Shown here in pieces: positions 55,838-64,000 of a DNA stretch of 64,000 nucleotides. This DNA comes from Myxococcus stipitatus (lineage in GTDB: Bacteria > Myxococcota > Myxococcia > Myxococcales > Myxococcaceae): positions 3,782,001 through 3,846,000 of the forward strand of contig NZ_CP102770.1 in the NCBI RefSeq assembly GCF_038561935.1, read 5' to 3'. The translations under genes and the position numbers were made by a program. Numbering within the stretch: position 1 is the stretch's first letter; the number at the start of each line of letters is the position of its first letter. The notes beneath the pieces were generated by a model that was not told the origin of the DNA, did not search any database, and saw only the letters and a program-made list of their open reading frames with translations.

Positions 55838-57409
55838 CTACCCCGCGCCGACGACCGAGTCGATGGCCTCGGTGTTCGTCACGACGTTGCCGTTCTTCTT
55901 CAGCGCCTTGAGGAAGGAGTCCGTCACCTCGATCTGCTTGGCCTGCTCGGCCTGGGTGCGCAGCGCGTCCTTCTTCTGCTCGAAGCCCGCGGCATCCGGC
56001 TTCTGACGCTCCACCACCTGCGCCACCACGAAGCCCTCGCCGACCGGGAAGACCTCACCCAGCACCTGCGGGGCGCTGACCGCGAAGGCCGCCTTCACCA
56101 GCGCGGGCGCGGGGCCCAGGTGCGGCACCGCCTCACCCTCGGCCGTGAAGCTGTCGGTCTGCACGGCCTCCGGGCGCGTCTCCGTCTCGAAGCGCAGCAG
56201 CGCGGGCTGCTCCTTCTCCGGCGGGAAGAGGTCCTTCATCACCTTGCCCGCCTGCACCTCGGCCAGGGCCTTCTGGGCCTCCGTCTTCGCCTGCTCCTTC
56301 GCGCGGTCCTGCTTGAAGAGGGTGGTGGCGATCTCGTCCTGGACGTCTTCGAGCTTCTTGTCCTGGGCCGCCTGCTTCTCCTCCACCTTCACCAGGTGCA
56401 CGCCGAACTTCGTCTCCACCGGCGCGGTGACCTCACCGGCCTTGAGCGAGAACGCCGCGTTGGCCAGCGCCGGCTCCCAGCTGCCGCGCTCCACCCAGCC
56501 CAGGTCGCCACCGCGCGCCTTGCTGCCCGGGTCCTCGCTGCTCTCGCGCGCCACCGCGGCGAAGTCCTTGCCGCCATCGAGCTCCTTCTTCAGCGCCTCG
56601 GCCTTCTTCATCGCCTCCGCCTTCTGCTCGGCGGTGGCCTCCACGGGCAGCTTCACCAGCACCTGGCGGGCGCGGATGCGCTCGGGCTGCTGGTAGACGA
56701 ACTTGTTCGCCTCGAAGTAGTCCTTGATCTCCTTCTCGTGCGCCTTCTTCCACTCCGCGAGCTGGGCGGCGGTGGGCGCCGCGACCTTGTCCGCGTACAT
56801 GGAGGGAAGGAAGCGCGCGAAGACGACCTTGGCCTGGTTGCCGTCCTTCTCGTAGCGGGCGCGGACCTCGTCCTCGGAGACGGCCGCGTTGGAGCGGACG
56901 ACCTCGATCATCTTCTGGGCCGCGAGCTGGCGGCGCAGCTCACCCTCGAACTCCTGGGGCGTCTTCCGGTAGAAGTCGCGCAGCACCTGCTGGTAGCGCG
57001 CGAAGTCGAACCCGCCTTCCTTGGCATGGAAGTCCGTGTTCTGGTGGATGAGCTTGCGCAGCTCCTCGTCCGACGGCGTGATGCCACGCTGCTCGGCCGC
57101 CTGGGCGAGCAGTTCCGTGTTCACCAACCTGTCGAGCACCTGGTTGTGCATGCCGAACTGGCGTGCCACGGACTCAGGGATGGGGCTGCCCTGGGCGCGC
57201 AGCTGATTCATCTGCCGGGCCCAGGCGGTGGCGAAGTCGCGCAGCGGAATCTCCTTGCCGTTCACGGTGGCGACCGAGCCGGGGGCCGTGGTGGCCGGTC
57301 CCGAGGCGCCGAAGCCGGTGCTTCCCGGCCCGAACTGCAACGTGAACACCACCGCGATGCCGATGATGAACAGCAGGGAGAAGACCTTCCGGGGGTTCAG
57401 ACCGTCCAT
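55838..57409 (-). CDS. PpiD/SurA-like periplasmic peptidyl-prolyl isomerase
   Basis: Starting at ATG 57409 (GTG 57418 is possible), the product has 523 residues. One N-terminal membrane helix (KVFSLLFIIGIAVVFTLQFG) anchors it. A SurA/PpiD-type chaperone domain follows (DFATAWARQMNQLRAQG). One parvulin domain lies at about 250-350 (RIRARQVLVKLP, GGDLGWVERG and FGVHLVKV). A second chaperone half completes it. PpiD-type proteins help fold newly exported envelope proteins. It is divergent from mreC (218 bases between starts). Confidence 0.88.
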   Translation of the reverse strand: MDGLNPRKVFSLLFIIGIAVVFTLQFGPGSTGFGASGPATTAPGSVATVNGKEIPLRDFATAWARQMNQLRAQGSPIPESVARQFGMHNQVLDRLVNTELLAQAAEQRGITPSDEELRKLIHQNTDFHAKEGGFDFARYQQVLRDFYRKTPQEFEGELRRQLAAQKMIEVVRSNAAVSEDEVRARYEKDGNQAKVVFARFLPSMYADKVAAPTAAQLAEWKKAHEKEIKDYFEANKFVYQQPERIRARQVLVKLPVEATAEQKAEAMKKAEALKKELDGGKDFAAVARESSEDPGSKARGGDLGWVERGSWEPALANAAFSLKAGEVTAPVETKFGVHLVKVEEKQAAQDKKLEDVQDEIATTLFKQDRAKEQAKTEAQKALAEVQAGKVMKDLFPPEKEQPALLRFETETRPEAVQTDSFTAEGEAVPHLGPAPALVKAAFAVSAPQVLGEVFPVGEGFVVAQVVERQKPDAAGFEQKKDALRTQAEQAKQIEVTDSFLKALKKNGNVVTNTEAIDSVVGAG

Positions 57410-57527
57410 TGTCGTCACTTCGAGAGCAAACGCGCCGAGAAAAGTCGTGCGGAAGGACTCGCGACGCGGTGTTGTTGGTAGCCCGGCCGGAGGGTGGCTG
57501 ACCTGCGACCACCCCCCTCGCAGGGCC

Positions 57528-57557
57528 TTGACTGCCTAGGACACTGCACCGGAAAAT
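57528..57557 (+). promoter_or_regulatory. Candidate promoter of the mre/rod operon
   Basis: TTGACT (57528-57533) and GAAAAT (57552-57557) are 18 bases apart in a locally AT-richer tract, about 70 bases before the mreC start. Confidence 0.4.
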
Positions 57558-57627
57558 GCAAGCGATTTAGAGAGCTTAGCCGGACCCCCTCCCTTCATTC
57601 CTCCCTTCCACCCCGGATTTCCCCTCT

Positions 57628-58488
57628 GTGCTGTCGCTCCTCAAGCGATATCGGCGCCCCCTAATTGTCGGGGCCCTGTTGGTCTACCCTCTGGTCGCCT
57701 TCCTGTTGAGCGGGCGCAAGGGGCGGGACCCCAACCCCATCGACCGGGCGGTCATCGCGGTGACGTCCCCCGTCCAGCAGGCCCTCACGGCCAGCATCGA
57801 GGGGGCGGTGTCGGCCGTGCGCCACTACCTGGACCTGCGCGGGGTGCGGCAGGAGAACGACGCCCTGCGGCTGGAGAACCTCCAGCTGAGGGCCTCGGTC
57901 CAGGCGCTGGGGGAGTCGCGCACGGAGAACGAGCGGCTGCGCAAGCTCCTGGGCTACGCGGAGGCGGCGGCCGGGCCGGAGATTCCCGCGCGCGTGGTGG
58001 GCGTCAATCCGGTGGCCAAGCTCCTGTCGGTGCGCATCAGCGGCGGTGAGAAGGACGGCGTGTTCCGGGGCATGTCGGTGGTGACGCCGGACGGAATCGT
58101 GGGGCAGGTCATCCGGGCGACCGGGAGCTACTCGGACGTGGCGCTGGTGACGGACCCGCAGAGCCGGGTGGCGGTGAGGGTGCAGCGCTCGCGGGCGCGC
58201 GGGACGGCCGCGGGGGCGGGTAATGGGCCCCTGAAGCTGGAGAACATGCTGCGCACGGAGGACGTGGACAACGGCGACCTCATCATTACGTCCGGCACGG
58301 ATGGCATCTATCCTCCGGGGCTCGTGGTAGGCCGGGTGACGAACCTGGAGAAGAAGGAGCACGGCATGTTCCAGGGGGCGGACATCGTGCCGGCGGTGGA
58401 CACCAGCAAGCTGGAGGAGGTGCTGGTGGTGGGCAGCCCGTACAGCGCGATGGCGCAGGGCAGCGCGGCGGAGGGCGCGTCGAAATGA
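57628..58488 (+). CDS. mreC: Rod shape-determining protein MreC
   Basis: The 286-residue protein starts at GTG 57628. It has one N-terminal membrane helix (about 10-28), a coiled coil (about 75-110, ENDALRLENLQLRASVQAL) and the two beta-barrel domains with VVGVNPVAKLLSVRI and GIVGQVIRATGSYSDV. MreC bridges MreB and the peptidoglycan synthases in the periplasm. mreD follows with a 4-base overlap. No mreB lies directly upstream, where it is often found. Confidence 0.95.
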   Translation: MLSLLKRYRRPLIVGALLVYPLVAFLLSGRKGRDPNPIDRAVIAVTSPVQQALTASIEGAVSAVRHYLDLRGVRQENDALRLENLQLRASVQALGESRTENERLRKLLGYAEAAAGPEIPARVVGVNPVAKLLSVRISGGEKDGVFRGMSVVTPDGIVGQVIRATGSYSDVALVTDPQSRVAVRVQRSRARGTAAGAGNGPLKLENMLRTEDVDNGDLIITSGTDGIYPPGLVVGRVTNLEKKEHGMFQGADIVPAVDTSKLEEVLVVGSPYSAMAQGSAAEGASK

Positions 58489-58985
58489 AGTTCCTGGTGA
58501 CGGTGGGCATCGCGCTGGCGCTGCTCACGTTGGAGTCGGTGGTCGTCAAGCAGGCGGGGCTCGTGCTCGGCCGCATCGATGTCACCGTGGTGCTGGTGGC
58601 CTTCCTCGCGCTGCGTGCCACGCTGCTCGAAGGGGCCTTCTCCGCGTTCGCGGTCGGCTATCTGCTGGACCTGATGAGTGGCCAGCCCACGGGGCTGTTC
58701 ACCTTCCTCGCGGTCTTCACCTTCCTGGTGGGCCGGCTCGTCTCCACCTTCGTGGACGTGCGAGGCGCCTTGCCCTTCGCGCTGTTCGCGGTGGGCGCGG
58801 ACGTGGGGCACGGGTTGCTCGCGGCCTTCTTCACCTGGCTGACCGTGAAGGATGGCGGCACGGGCCCGGTGCTCGCCGGGCTGCCGGTGCAGGTGGCGCT
58901 CACGGGCGCCGCGGCCCTGGTGCTCTTCCCGTTGCTGCGGCGCTTCGAGGCGGCGCAGGACCGGCCCGCGGGGTTGCTGAGGTGA
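58485..58985 (+). CDS. mreD: Rod shape-determining protein MreD
   Basis: The 166-residue protein has five or six hydrophobic helices and no soluble domain, as expected for MreD (FLVTVGIALALLTLESVVV, then LLDLMSGQPTGLFTFLAVF). It overlaps mreC and mrdA by 4 bases each. The sequence is poorly conserved in this family, and the genomic position is the strongest evidence. Confidence 0.9.
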   Translation: MKFLVTVGIALALLTLESVVVKQAGLVLGRIDVTVVLVAFLALRATLLEGAFSAFAVGYLLDLMSGQPTGLFTFLAVFTFLVGRLVSTFVDVRGALPFALFAVGADVGHGLLAAFFTWLTVKDGGTGPVLAGLPVQVALTGAAALVLFPLLRRFEAAQDRPAGLLR

Positions 58986-61024
58986 CGCCCCCGACGCTGG
59001 GGAACACGACGCCCGGACGCGAACTGCGCCGGCGCTTCCTGTGGCTGGGCCTGGCCATGACGGCGGGCCTGGCGCTGCTGTCCATCCAGCTCTACCGGCT
59101 GCAAATCACCCGAGGCGAGGAGTACTCCGCCAAGAGCGTGGCCAACTTCGTCAAGGAAGTGCGGCTGCGCGCCGACCGCGGCGTCATCAAGGACGCGCGC
59201 GGCACCATCCTGGTCGACAGCCGCCCGTCCTTCGACGCGGTGGTGACACCGGCCTTCTGCACCGACTGCGCCGAGCAGGTCATCCCGCGCCTCGCGGAGC
59301 TGCTCCGGTGGGACGCGGACCAGGCGAAGAAGGTGGAGGACCTGGTGCGCCAGGGCCGCCGCAACGCGCCCTTCCAGCCGGTGCCCGTGCGCGTGGACCT
59401 CACGCGGGACGAGTACGACCGGCTGGCCGCGCGCCGGGACATCCTCGACGGCGTGGAGGTAGCGCCCGTGCCGCACCGCCACTACCGGACCAACACGGTG
59501 CTGTCGCACGTGCTGGGCTACATGAACGAAATCACCCAGGATGAGCTGGAGCGGCTCAACGCGGACGGCTCGCGCTACGCCCTGGGGGACTACATCGGCC
59601 GCCGGGGCCTGGAGCGCTACTTCGAGCAGCGCCTGCGCGGCGCGGACGGCGTGCGCAAGGAAGTCGTCAACGCCCGCGGCCAGAAGATTGAAGAGCTCAA
59701 CGTCAAGCTGGGCGACAACGCCGTGGTGCAGCCCAAGGCGGGCAGCAACCTGGTGCTGTCCATCGACATGCGCCTGCAGGAGGAGGCGGAGCGCGCGTTC
59801 CCCGGCGTGACGGGCGCGGTGGTGGCCATCGACGTCAACACGGGCTTCATCCGCGCGCTGGTGTCCCGACCGGGCTTCGACCCGAACCTCCTGACGGGCC
59901 GCGTGACGCCCGCGCAGATGGCGCAGCTGTCGAGAGACCCGCTGGAGCCGATGATCAACCGCGTGGCCGCCGAGCACTACAGCCCGGGCTCCACGTTCAA
60001 GGTCGTCACCGCGCTGGCGGCGTTCAAGTCCGGCGCCTTCCGTCCGGAGACGATGGTGAACTGCCCCGGTGGCTACCGCCTGGGCGCGCGCACGTGGCGC
60101 TGCCACCTGGACCGGGGCCATGGCCTGGTCGACGGCCTGGTGGCGATGAAGAGCTCGTGCGACACGTGGTTCTACAAGGTCGCGGACACCATCGGCCTGG
60201 ACCCCATTGGAGAGATGGGCAAGTCGCTGGGCCTGGGCAGCCCCACCGGCATCAACGTGGTGGCGGAGGTGCCCGGCATCATGCCCACCACCGCGTACCA
60301 CGACAAAGCCTCACCGGGCGGCTACACCAAGGGCATGGCGCTCAACAGCTCCATCGGCCAGGGTGACAACAACGTCACGCCGCTGCAGCTCGCGCTCGTC
60401 TATGCGGCCATCGCCAATGGCGGCACGCTCTACAAGCCGCAGCTGGTGCAGCGACTGGAGAACCTGGACGGCCAGGTCGTCGAGGAGTTCCAGCCGGAGG
60501 TGGTGCGCAAGGTGGACCTGCCTCCCGCGCACCTGAAGGCCGTCATCGAGGGCCTGGTGAAGGTGGCCCACGAGCCGGGCGGCACCGCCTACCGCTCCCG
60601 CCTCAAGGTGATGAGGGACCTGGACATCAAGGTCGCGGCGAAGACGGGCACGGCGCAGGTCGCGCGCCTGGGCGCCATCCGCCTGAAGACCCACCAGATG
60701 AGCTTCTTCGAGCGAGACCACGCGTGGTTCGCGGGCTTCGCCCCGGCGGACAAGCCGGAGCTCGCGGTGGTAGTGCTCAACGAGCACGGCGGCCACGGCG
60801 GCGCGGACGCCGCGCCCACCGCGATGGCCGTCATCCAGAAGTACATGGACCTGAAGACGCTGGACGCCACGGCTCCTCCGCCCAGGCCCAACCAGCCCTA
60901 TACGCCCTCGCTCACGCGGGCGCCGTCGCCGGACGAGGCGGCCCTGACGCGAAGCGTGCGTCCCCCCAAGGTGCTGTTGCCGGTCGACGAGGAGTCGGAG
61001 GACACGCATGCAACTCAGGATTGA
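58982..61024 (+). CDS. mrdA: Penicillin-binding protein 2 (elongation transpeptidase)
   Basis: The 680-residue protein starts at GTG 58982 within the mreD stop. A membrane helix (about 20-38) and a PBP dimer domain precede the transpeptidase. All active-site motifs are present: Ser337-x-x-Lys340 (STFK), Ser392-Cys-Asp394 (SCD, the SxN equivalent) and Lys554-Thr-Gly556 (KTGTA). It crosslinks peptidoglycan during side-wall growth with RodA. The last 16 bases overlap rodA. The C-terminal 60 residues form a Pro/Thr-rich tail. Confidence 0.95.
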   Translation: MTPPTLGNTTPGRELRRRFLWLGLAMTAGLALLSIQLYRLQITRGEEYSAKSVANFVKEVRLRADRGVIKDARGTILVDSRPSFDAVVTPAFCTDCAEQVIPRLAELLRWDADQAKKVEDLVRQGRRNAPFQPVPVRVDLTRDEYDRLAARRDILDGVEVAPVPHRHYRTNTVLSHVLGYMNEITQDELERLNADGSRYALGDYIGRRGLERYFEQRLRGADGVRKEVVNARGQKIEELNVKLGDNAVVQPKAGSNLVLSIDMRLQEEAERAFPGVTGAVVAIDVNTGFIRALVSRPGFDPNLLTGRVTPAQMAQLSRDPLEPMINRVAAEHYSPGSTFKVVTALAAFKSGAFRPETMVNCPGGYRLGARTWRCHLDRGHGLVDGLVAMKSSCDTWFYKVADTIGLDPIGEMGKSLGLGSPTGINVVAEVPGIMPTTAYHDKASPGGYTKGMALNSSIGQGDNNVTPLQLALVYAAIANGGTLYKPQLVQRLENLDGQVVEEFQPEVVRKVDLPPAHLKAVIEGLVKVAHEPGGTAYRSRLKVMRDLDIKVAAKTGTAQVARLGAIRLKTHQMSFFERDHAWFAGFAPADKPELAVVVLNEHGGHGGADAAPTAMAVIQKYMDLKTLDATAPPPRPNQPYTPSLTRAPSPDEAALTRSVRPPKVLLPVDEESEDTHATQD

Positions 61025-62159
61025 GCGGCGGATGGTGCCCCACGTCCCCTGGGGCCTCATCATCTGCGTGCTGGGTGTGGCCCTGCTGGGCATCTGGAAC
61101 CTGGCCTCCGCGTCGCGTCCTCCGCTGGCGCCGGTGTGGTCCACCCAGGCGCTGTACCTGGGCCTGGGCGTCGCCGCCGTCCTGGTGGTGTGTCTGGTGG
61201 ACTACCGCTGGATTCAGCGGATGGCGGTGCCCATCTACGTCATCAACATCCTGGCGCTCATCGCCCTGCGCTTCGTGGGCCATACCGCCAAGGGCGCGGA
61301 GAGCTGGTTCGCCATCGGCCCGTTCCGTCTCCAGCCCGCGGAGTTCATGAAGATTGGCGTCGTGCTGATGCTGGCCAAGGTCTACCACGACGACTTCCGC
61401 CCCAATGAGCCGTCCTACAGCCTGCTGCGCCTGTGGAAGCCGGTGCTGGTGGTGGCCGTGCCCTTCCTCCTCGTGCTGGTGCAGCCCGACCTGGGCACCG
61501 CGCTGATGATTGGCCTGTCCTCGCTCACCGTCATCCTCTTCGGGAAGGTGCGCTGGTACCTGGTGGCCACGCTGCTGGCGGCGGTGCTCGCGGGCGCCAT
61601 CGTCATCTGGAACGACTACGTCCGGGACGTGCCAGAGCCTCGGCCCACCATCGTCCGGCACTACCTCAAGAAGCACCAGAGCCAGCGCATCTCCGGGTGG
61701 TTGGACCCGGAGGCGGACTTGCGCGGCAGCGGCTACCACGCGGCGCAGTCGAAGATCGCCGTGGGCAGCGGCGGCGTGTCCGGCAAGGGCTGGCGCGAGG
61801 GAACCCAGACGGGCCTGCGCTTCCTGCCCGAGCAGCACACCGACTTCATCTTCTCCGTGTGGGCGGAGGAGCACGGCTTCGTGTTGTGCACGCTGCTGCT
61901 CGTGCTCTACGGCGCCATCTTCATCTTCGGCCTGGGGGTGGGCTTCAACGCCCGAGACAGGTTCGGCGCCTTCGTCGCCGTGGGGGTGGTGGCCATGCTC
62001 TTCTGGCAGGTGTTCGAGAACATCGGCATGGTCATCGGCTTGTTGCCGGTGACGGGAATTACCTTGCCATTAATGAGTTATGGCGGGTCTTCCATGATGT
62101 CCGTGATGCTCAGTATTGGCTTGCTAGTGAACATCAGCATGCGTCGTCACATGTTCTGA
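61008..62159 (+). CDS. rodA: RodA peptidoglycan glycosyltransferase
   Basis: The 383-residue SEDS-family membrane protein has about ten helices. It contains QPDLGTALMIGLSSLTVILF with the catalytic-region Asp, RFLPEQHTDFIFSVWAEEHG, and the C-terminal TGITLPLMSYGGSSMM typical of RodA/FtsW. It polymerises lipid II during rod elongation and partners the adjoining PBP2. An in-frame ATG at 61032 is a possible alternative start. It is the last clear gene of the operon. Confidence 0.96.
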   Translation: MQLRIERRMVPHVPWGLIICVLGVALLGIWNLASASRPPLAPVWSTQALYLGLGVAAVLVVCLVDYRWIQRMAVPIYVINILALIALRFVGHTAKGAESWFAIGPFRLQPAEFMKIGVVLMLAKVYHDDFRPNEPSYSLLRLWKPVLVVAVPFLLVLVQPDLGTALMIGLSSLTVILFGKVRWYLVATLLAAVLAGAIVIWNDYVRDVPEPRPTIVRHYLKKHQSQRISGWLDPEADLRGSGYHAAQSKIAVGSGGVSGKGWREGTQTGLRFLPEQHTDFIFSVWAEEHGFVLCTLLLVLYGAIFIFGLGVGFNARDRFGAFVAVGVVAMLFWQVFENIGMVIGLLPVTGITLPLMSYGGSSMMSVMLSIGLLVNISMRRHMF

Positions 62160-62291
62160 GACGTCGCGAGTATTGACTCCCCGCTAGTGCTTCCATGCGG
62201 GAGGCTCGGCGGCCGCCCTGACAGTGGTGTATGAATCGCCCCACCAATTCCGGGGGGAGGGCATGTCCCTCTCGGGCCGGTGGAGGTTTGC

Positions 62292-62960
62292 ATGCAGCGG
62301 AAGGGTGGGCTGAAGGCGACTGGGAGCGTCCGCGTGGCGGACATCACCGTGGCGGCGCGAGACGTGAAACCGCCCGAGGTGAGGCCTGGTGGCGGCCTGG
62401 TGAGGGAGGAGGCTCGCAGGCCGGTGACACAGCCGGGTGCGTCATTCCTGCCTGTCATCGAGCGCAACCAGGGGGAGCCCGAGCACCGTGAGTTTCCCCG
62501 GGCGCAACTGACGACGCGTTTCGAGGTCTGGGTGGATGACGATGCCGGCGGGCGCCGTTTCTCGGCGAGCCTGGCGTCCGTCAACGTCAGCGTCAGCGGC
62601 GCCTTCCTGGAGAGCACCTTCTACCTGCCGCTGGGCACGGTGCTGGGGGTGAGCTTCATCCTGGAGCCGGGGGCTTCGCCGGTGAGGGCCCGGGCGGAGA
62701 TTGTCCGCGAGGAGCGCTCCGACGGGCCGGACGGGCGCAGCGGCTTCGGCATCCGCTTCCTCGACTTCAGTGGACAGACAGAAGTGGCGCTGGCGCGGCT
62801 CTTCGTGGGGGCGCGATTGAGAGCTTTCGCGGAAGACTACCTGCGCTCTCAGCGGGCGCGCTCATTGCCCAACGAGCTGGAGCGGGTGGTGGATGTCCTT
62901 TCCGCGTGGGAGCTGCTCAAGGCCACGAGCACCGAAGCCGACCCCTGGCAGGCGAAGTAG
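62292..62960 (+). CDS. PilZ-domain c-di-GMP receptor
   Basis: Starting at ATG 62292 after GGAGGT, the product has 222 residues. After a disordered N-terminus, the PilZ domain shows RxxxR (REFPR, 66-70) and [D/N]xSxxG (NVSVSG, 98-103), the residues that bind c-di-GMP. The C-terminal 60 residues are helical. Its position 132 bases after rodA hints at a role in envelope or motility control, but no direct link is seen. The GAF-GGDEF gene 7 kb away may supply the ligand. Confidence 0.9.
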   Translation: MQRKGGLKATGSVRVADITVAARDVKPPEVRPGGGLVREEARRPVTQPGASFLPVIERNQGEPEHREFPRAQLTTRFEVWVDDDAGGRRFSASLASVNVSVSGAFLESTFYLPLGTVLGVSFILEPGASPVRARAEIVREERSDGPDGRSGFGIRFLDFSGQTEVALARLFVGARLRAFAEDYLRSQRARSLPNELERVVDVLSAWELLKATSTEADPWQAK

Positions 62961-63078
62961 GACTGAAAACCATCTGCTTTGAGTTCCGCCTGTCTCAAAT
63001 GTGGGACAAGCAGGCTGGGAGACACGGATTGAACAGCGGCTCGCCCAGGGCCGTGGGCGTCACCGCGAACCGCGTGTC

Positions 63079-63402
63079 TCAGGCGGGCTTTCCGCCGGCG
63101 AGCAAGCGCCGGCGCTCAGCCTGATAGTGTGCTGAACACAGTCCCTTCGAGCGCTGCTCGCGCGTGCACTCCGGCATGGTGCAGCGCCGGTCCGCCGCGA
63201 CCATGTTGCCCGCAAGGGCCTTGGGCGGGCGGCCACGGCGGCGGCTGGCCACCATCACGTTGTGGCCATTGGCCCCTGAGGGAATCCCCTGATTCATCGC
63301 GCGGAGGACGCCCCGGCCAATCGCATCACCCAGCGCCTCCGCCCAGTTCACCATGGTGGGGGTCAGCGGGACTTTCGACAACTCCTTACGTGGTCGTGCC
63401 AT
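63079..63402 (-). CDS. Small AT-hook and cysteine-knuckle protein
   Basis: The ATG at 63402 follows AGGAG; the product has 107 residues. It contains an AT-hook-like motif RRRGRPPK (54-61) and a knuckle Cys74-x4-Cys79-x9-Cys89-x2-His92 in the form GLCSAHY, close to a C-terminal basic helix (ERRRLLAGGK). The combination suggests a small DNA-binding protein. The gene reads out of a low-GC stretch. I do not recognise a named family. Confidence 0.7.
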   Translation of the reverse strand: MARPRKELSKVPLTPTMVNWAEALGDAIGRGVLRAMNQGIPSGANGHNVMVASRRRGRPPKALAGNMVAADRRCTMPECTREQRSKGLCSAHYQAERRRLLAGGKPA

Positions 63403-63873
63403 GAAAACTCCTGTGAAAACAGTCAAACCAAACAAGACTTCCAATGCGCTTATTTGGCTGCGGATGTCAACACTGTCAATACAACCATCGAGGGGTCTTG
63501 TCTGACTCGCAAGGCATCGGCGAAAAATTGATGACAAGACTGCAAGGGGATACGTGTTTCCCGCAGGCGCATCTCAGTGCGAGACACTGTCCATTGTGGA
63601 TTTGTCCACAGCGATGGAAATGGTACGAAATATGAGAAATCGCTGAAGGCTCGCGGACAAAGCTTGCGTGAGAGCGCTCCGACTCAAGGCAGACTGAGCG
63701 GCTCAATCACCGAGACAGGCAGAGGACAAGGGCGAGCGTTCGGTAGGACTCCGGGATGCGGAAGGCATCTGGCGGGGACCGGGTCCCGAGGGTGCCGGGT
63801 GGGGCGGGAGCGACGCGCCGGGCCCCGCGCCGCGGAACCCGGTGGCTCCGCGCGCCGAGGCCCGGCGATACGA
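63403..63873. other. Gene-free, lower-GC stretch of about 470 bases
   Basis: No convincing gene is seen between the AT-hook gene and the thioredoxin stop. The first 300 bases are visibly poorer in GC than the rest of the window. They contain a perfect inverted repeat GTCTTGTC/GACAAGAC (63495-63502 and 63533-63540) and the palindrome TGTGGATTTGTCCACA (63595-63610), whose halves resemble DnaA boxes. The last part holds the thioredoxin terminator. Confidence 0.6.
63818..63865 (-). terminator. Long GC hairpin after the thioredoxin gene
   Basis: CCGGGCC and GCGGA elements at 63818-63836 pair with TCCGC and GGCCCGG at 63847-63865 (19-base arms with about four mismatches). It lies 9 bases past the thioredoxin stop on the minus strand. 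Confidence 0.5.
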
Positions 63874-64000
63874 TTACAGCGCCTTCTTGATGGCGTCCTC
63901 GATCTTCGCCTTCGGGACGGCGCCGACAATCTGTTCCACCACCTTGCCACCCTTGAAGACGAGCAGCGTGGGGATGGACCGGATGCCGTATTGCTGCGGC
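63874..64000 (-). CDS. trxA: Thioredoxin, C-terminal fragment
   Basis: The frame runs off the right edge; the stop is at 63874-63876. The last 42 residues read YGIRSIPTLLVFKGGKVV and then VGAVPKAKIEDAIKKAL, the end of a classical thioredoxin, with the cis-Pro of SIPT. The active-site WCGPC would lie outside the window. It is the ordinary disulphide reductase form, distinct from the fused domain at 5463. Confidence 0.9.
   Translation of the reverse strand, partial: PQQYGIRSIPTLLVFKGGKVVEQIVGAVPKAKIEDAIKKAL

Noticed and set aside
63595-63610. Replication origin based on DnaA-box-like halves
   Set aside because: Only one palindrome is present, without a box cluster, AT-rich unwinding element or dnaA/dnaN/gidA neighbours.
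63444-63635. 63-residue frame with several Cys in the low-GC patch
   Set aside because: No ribosome site and no recognisable family; probably chance in a less GC-rich stretch.

Overview
The window is dense, very GC-rich bacterial chromosome with short intergenic gaps, frequent GTG starts and strong GGAGG-type ribosome sites. It looks myxobacterial (Myxococcota, probably Myxococcaceae). The best markers are a 164-residue CdnL (CarD-like RNA polymerase-binding protein) with Trp88, several FHA-domain proteins, large secreted lipoproteins with von Willebrand A and ASH-type repeats, and many long secreted proteins of unknown function. I see no rRNA, tRNA, CRISPR array, insertion sequence or prophage. 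This is mostly core chromosome interleaved with lineage-specific genes.

Layout. 1-9.1 kb: the end of an EamA transporter, a vWA/ASH lipoprotein, a metallophosphoesterase resembling eukaryotic lariat debranching enzyme, a PAP2 phosphatase, and a two-gene unit of a thioredoxin-MORN-TPR fusion plus an FHA protein with an acidic Asp/Ser repeat. 9.1-21.7 kb: a tandem GNAT acetyltransferase, an HscC-type Hsp70 with its J-like partner (minus strand), an AddB/AddA-like helicase-nuclease pair, and purA. 21.8-30.3 kb: a TPR protein, a PH-like membrane protein, an FHA membrane protein, a DUF2071 protein, an LppP/LprE-like protein, a CBM9-like lipoprotein, and comEC with a small overlapping gene. 30.5-41.6 kb: cdnL with its own terminator, a two-TM protein, a long FHA/TPR-like protein, cysS, an M28 peptidase, uvrB-uvrC and a DUF507 protein.

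41.6-53.3 kb is more accessory: a secreted Pro/Thr-tailed protein, a divergent NmrA-type oxidoreductase and LysR regulator pair, a porin-imelysin-dihaem protein operon that looks like a metal (probably iron) system, a DUF3108-DUF4091-DUF3108 cluster, and a small zinc ribbon. 53.3-64 kb: yggS-maf, a GAF-GGDEF protein, a PpiD/SurA-like isomerase, the rod-shape operon mreC-mreD-mrdA-rodA, a PilZ protein, a small AT-hook/Cys-knuckle protein behind a lower-GC gene-free stretch, and the 3' end of a thioredoxin gene.

Functional themes are DNA repair and recombination (AddAB-like, UvrBC, ComEC), protein folding and redox (HscC/J, PpiD-like, thioredoxins), phospho-signalling through FHA domains (four FHA or FHA-like folds in three proteins), c-di-GMP signalling (GGDEF, PilZ) and envelope growth (Mre/Rod). 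The most unusual items are the Dbr1-like phosphoesterase, the thioredoxin-MORN-TPR/FHA unit, the AddAB-like pair with complementary active-site losses, and the porin/imelysin cluster behind an AT-rich dyad. All assignments come from reading the sequence; no database search was run.
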